6,488 nucleotides of DNA from Methyloceanibacter sp. (GTDB lineage: Bacteria > Pseudomonadota > Alphaproteobacteria > Rhizobiales > Methyloligellaceae): positions 1 to 6,488 of the forward strand of contig JALHTP010000114.1 in assembly GCA_022865725.1 (NCBI GenBank). Direction: 5' to 3'. A program made the translations under genes and the position numbers. The notes below the pieces were generated by a model, which worked only from the letters and a program-made list of their open reading frames with translations, ran no database searches and was not told the origin of the DNA. Below, one piece after another: positions 4,726 to 6,488 of the stretch. Position 1 is the first letter of the stretch. Every line of letters begins with the position of its first letter.

Positions 4726-6488
4726 ATGCATCGCATTCTTGTTGCAGCTTTTATCCTGCTCGTGACCGCGGCCTTGATGCCGGCAGGCGCGCAAGGAAAG
4801 CGCGTGGCGCTCGTCATCGGCATGGGCGAGTACCAGCATCTTTCCAGCCTCAACAACCCTATCCCTGACGCCAAGGCCATCGCCGCGGCGCTTGGCGCGC
4901 ACAGCTTCGAAGTCTCGGAATATTACAATCTCGACCGGGCCGATCTGCTCGACGCGTTGGAGAAATTCAAACGACAGGCGACAGGAGCCGAAGTCGCGCT
5001 CGTCTATTATGCCGGCCACGGCATGGAGGTCGAAGGCAAGAACGTGCTGGCGCCGACCGACATGGAGATCGAGTGCAAGGAGAAGACGGCGCTCCGCTCC
5101 GTGGCGCTGGAACAGCTCTTCGCGGCAGCCGGACCCGCGCCGCAGCAGATCGTGCTGCTCGATGCCTGCCGCAACAATCCCTTCCCGCAATGCCCGAGCC
5201 GCGGCGTCAATGCCGGCTCCGGCTTTCGCGGCTTGTCTTTGGTCGGCGAGGCGGATCGCACGCTACTGATCGCCAACGCAACCTTGTCCGGCAATCTTGC
5301 AGCGGACGGCGATCCGGGCGGGCATTCTCCGTTCGCCAGCGCGCTCATCAAGAATTTCAACGAGCATCCGCGCCTCTATTTCGGTGACTTGCTCAACATG
5401 ACTGCCGCCGATGTGCGCGTGGCGTCGCGCGGGAGCCAGATCCCCGAGATCACCGCGCGCGGCGGCTCTCCCAAGATTTGCCTCGATGCGACAGGCTGCG
5501 GCGAAGGCGGAAACGTCGCTTCGCCGGAAGGCATCCTTTCCGACCCGGCGGCGCTCGCCGAGACGCGCTCGGTGCTCAAGCAGCTCGGCTATCTCGGCGA
5601 TGCGAGCCGGGGCGACGGCGAGGACCTGCTTGCCGATGCGATCAAGCGCTTCCAGGCCAAGGCCGGGCTCTCTACCGACGGCAAGATCACCCCGACGCTG
5701 CTGGCAGTGCTGCGCGCCACCAAGGTCGCGGGGCTGCCGATCCCGGGGAAGCCGGTGCCCGGGCCATTCGCGCCGGGCTCGACAGAGCATGAGGCGGGCA
5801 CGGCTTTCGCCGATTGCGAGGGGTGCCCCGACATGGTGTCGGTCCCTGCCGGGCGCTTCTTGATGGGCGCCGCGAAATCCGAGAAGGGGAAGCAGAAGGC
5901 CGAGGAGCCGCAGCACGAGGTGTCCGTGGGCGCGCCGTTCGCCGTCTCGAAATTCGAGGTCACCTTCGATGAGTGGGAGGCTTGCGCGCTCGAAGGGGGC
6001 TGCGCCAATTACCGGCCGCAAGACGGCGGCTGGGGCAGGGGGCGGCGGCCCGTGATCTATGTCTCCTTCGACGACGCCAAGGCCTATGTCGAATGGCTGC
6101 GGCAGAAGACCGGCAAGCCCTACCGGCTCCTCTCCGAGGCCGAGTGGGAATTCGCCGCGCGCGGCGGCACGAGCACGCCCTATGCGGCGGGCGCGACGCT
6201 GGCGCCGACCCAAGCCAATTTTGATGCGTCGAGCGCGGCCGGGCGCGGGCAGGCGGAATACAAGGGCACCACGCTCGAGGTCGGCACCTTCCCGCCGAAC
6301 CCCTATGGGCTGAGCGACATGGAGGGGAACGTCTTCGAGTGGGTGGAGGACTGCTGGAACCCGTCCCATGCCGGCGCGCCCGCCGACGCGTCGCCGCGCG
6401 GGGGCGATTGCTCCCGCCGCGTGGCCAAAGGCGGCGCCTGGTATTACGAGGCGGATTTCGCCAGGCCAGCCGCGCGCATGAGCTTCCC
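4726..6488 (+). CDS. Exported caspase-like protein with peptidoglycan-binding and FGE/SUMF1-like domains (C-terminus outside window)
   Basis: The frame is open for 587 residues and leaves the right edge. A signal peptide (MHRILVAAFILLVTAAL, cleavage near AGA at 20-22) predicts export. Residues 25-253 form a caspase-like (peptidase C14) domain: the RVALVIGMGEY strand, NNPIPDAKAIAAAL, YYAGHG with catalytic His98, and LLDACRNNPF with catalytic Cys148. Residues about 275-331 match the peptidoglycan-binding fold (LKQLGYLG, then IKRFQAKAGLSTDGKITP). A Pro/Gly linker leads to a formylglycine-generating-enzyme (SUMF1) domain from about 364: CEGCPDMVSVPAGRFLMG, FEVTFDEWEAC, YRLLSEAEWEFAARGG, EGNVFEWVEDCW and VAKGGAWYYEADFARPAAR. 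The catalytic cysteine pair of true FGE is not seen at its expected place. The ATG at 4726 is preferred over 4705 because AAGGG lies 9 bp upstream of it, whereas GAGG before 4705 has only a 2 bp spacer. The substrate and role are unknown. A periplasmic protease or sensor is inferred. Confidence 0.9.
   Translation, partial: MHRILVAAFILLVTAALMPAGAQGKRVALVIGMGEYQHLSSLNNPIPDAKAIAAALGAHSFEVSEYYNLDRADLLDALEKFKRQATGAEVALVYYAGHGMEVEGKNVLAPTDMEIECKEKTALRSVALEQLFAAAGPAPQQIVLLDACRNNPFPQCPSRGVNAGSGFRGLSLVGEADRTLLIANATLSGNLAADGDPGGHSPFASALIKNFNEHPRLYFGDLLNMTAADVRVASRGSQIPEITARGGSPKICLDATGCGEGGNVASPEGILSDPAALAETRSVLKQLGYLGDASRGDGEDLLADAIKRFQAKAGLSTDGKITPTLLAVLRATKVAGLPIPGKPVPGPFAPGSTEHEAGTAFADCEGCPDMVSVPAGRFLMGAAKSEKGKQKAEEPQHEVSVGAPFAVSKFEVTFDEWEACALEGGCANYRPQDGGWGRGRRPVIYVSFDDAKAYVEWLRQKTGKPYRLLSEAEWEFAARGGTSTPYAAGATLAPTQANFDASSAAGRGQAEYKGTTLEVGTFPPNPYGLSDMEGNVFEWVEDCWNPSHAGAPADASPRGGDCSRRVAKGGAWYYEADFARPAARMSF

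Noticed and set aside
3992..4765. Open plus-strand frame of 257 codons opposite the exported unknown protein
   Set aside because: It has no ribosome-binding site or domain and runs through the divergent promoter region. The minus-strand gene has a clear signal peptide and Shine-Dalgarno.
4300..5190. Open minus-strand frame of 296 codons spanning the divergent intergenic region
   Set aside because: It overlaps the starts of two well-supported genes, each with a signal peptide and ribosome-binding site, and has no recognisable domain.
5263..6369. Open minus-strand frame of 368 codons opposite the caspase fusion
   Set aside because: The plus frame has continuous family motifs through the peptidoglycan-binding and FGE-like domains. 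The minus frame is Arg/Gly/Ala-rich low-information sequence.
4726..6488. Possible frameshift between the caspase and FGE-like parts
   Set aside because: I translated every codon from 4726 to the right edge. The frame is continuous with motifs throughout, so this is a true fusion in one frame.
1..6488. CRISPR array, tRNA, insertion sequence or phage island
   Set aside because: I saw no regularly spaced repeats, no cloverleaf-like sequence, no transposase and no terminal inverted repeats on either strand. Base composition is uniform.

Overview
The window is strongly GC-rich, with most third codon positions G or C and very short intergenic gaps. The gene content (a TesA/YbbA divergent pair, a compact phospholipid gene set, and an exported caspase fused to a formylglycine-enzyme-like domain) suggests a chromosomal segment of a Gram-negative proteobacterium. 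An alphaproteobacterium, perhaps Hyphomicrobiales, is most likely. That placement is an inference from composition and gene families, not from a marker gene. I see no mobile element, tRNA, rRNA, CRISPR array or phage gene.

Layout from left to right. (1) 1-711, minus strand: an ABC transporter ATPase of the LolD/YbbA type, running off the left edge. (2) 782-1429, plus: a TesA-type SGNH arylesterase/thioesterase, divergent from the ATPase as in E. coli ybbA/tesA. (3) 1500-3723, plus: three tightly coupled lipid genes. They encode a CDP-alcohol phosphatidyltransferase, a CdsA-family phosphatidate cytidylyltransferase and a PlsC-family acyltransferase, joined by two ATGA stop/start overlaps. (4) 3727-4555, minus: a short operon of an exported protein of unknown function and a DUF427 protein. 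It converges on the lipid genes with only 3 bp between stop codons. (5) 4726 to the right edge, plus: a large exported protein with a caspase-like domain, a peptidoglycan-binding domain and a formylglycine-enzyme-fold domain. It is truncated by the window.

The three lipid genes could together take lysophosphatidate to phosphatidate, then to CDP-diacylglycerol, then to a finished phospholipid. This resembles the E. coli ynbA-ynbB pair plus an acyltransferase. The alcohol substrate is unknown, and the phosphatidyltransferase has a non-classical active-site motif. TesA just upstream also acts on acyl esters, but a functional link is not shown.

The least conventional gene is the caspase fusion. 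It keeps the His/Cys dyad, carries an export signal and a wall-binding domain, and ends in a formylglycine-enzyme fold that has no cysteine where the catalytic pair should be in the part visible. It reads as a periplasmic protease or protease-like sensor rather than a sulfatase-activating enzyme. Each side of this architecture is a known family, so the system is poorly characterised rather than certainly new.
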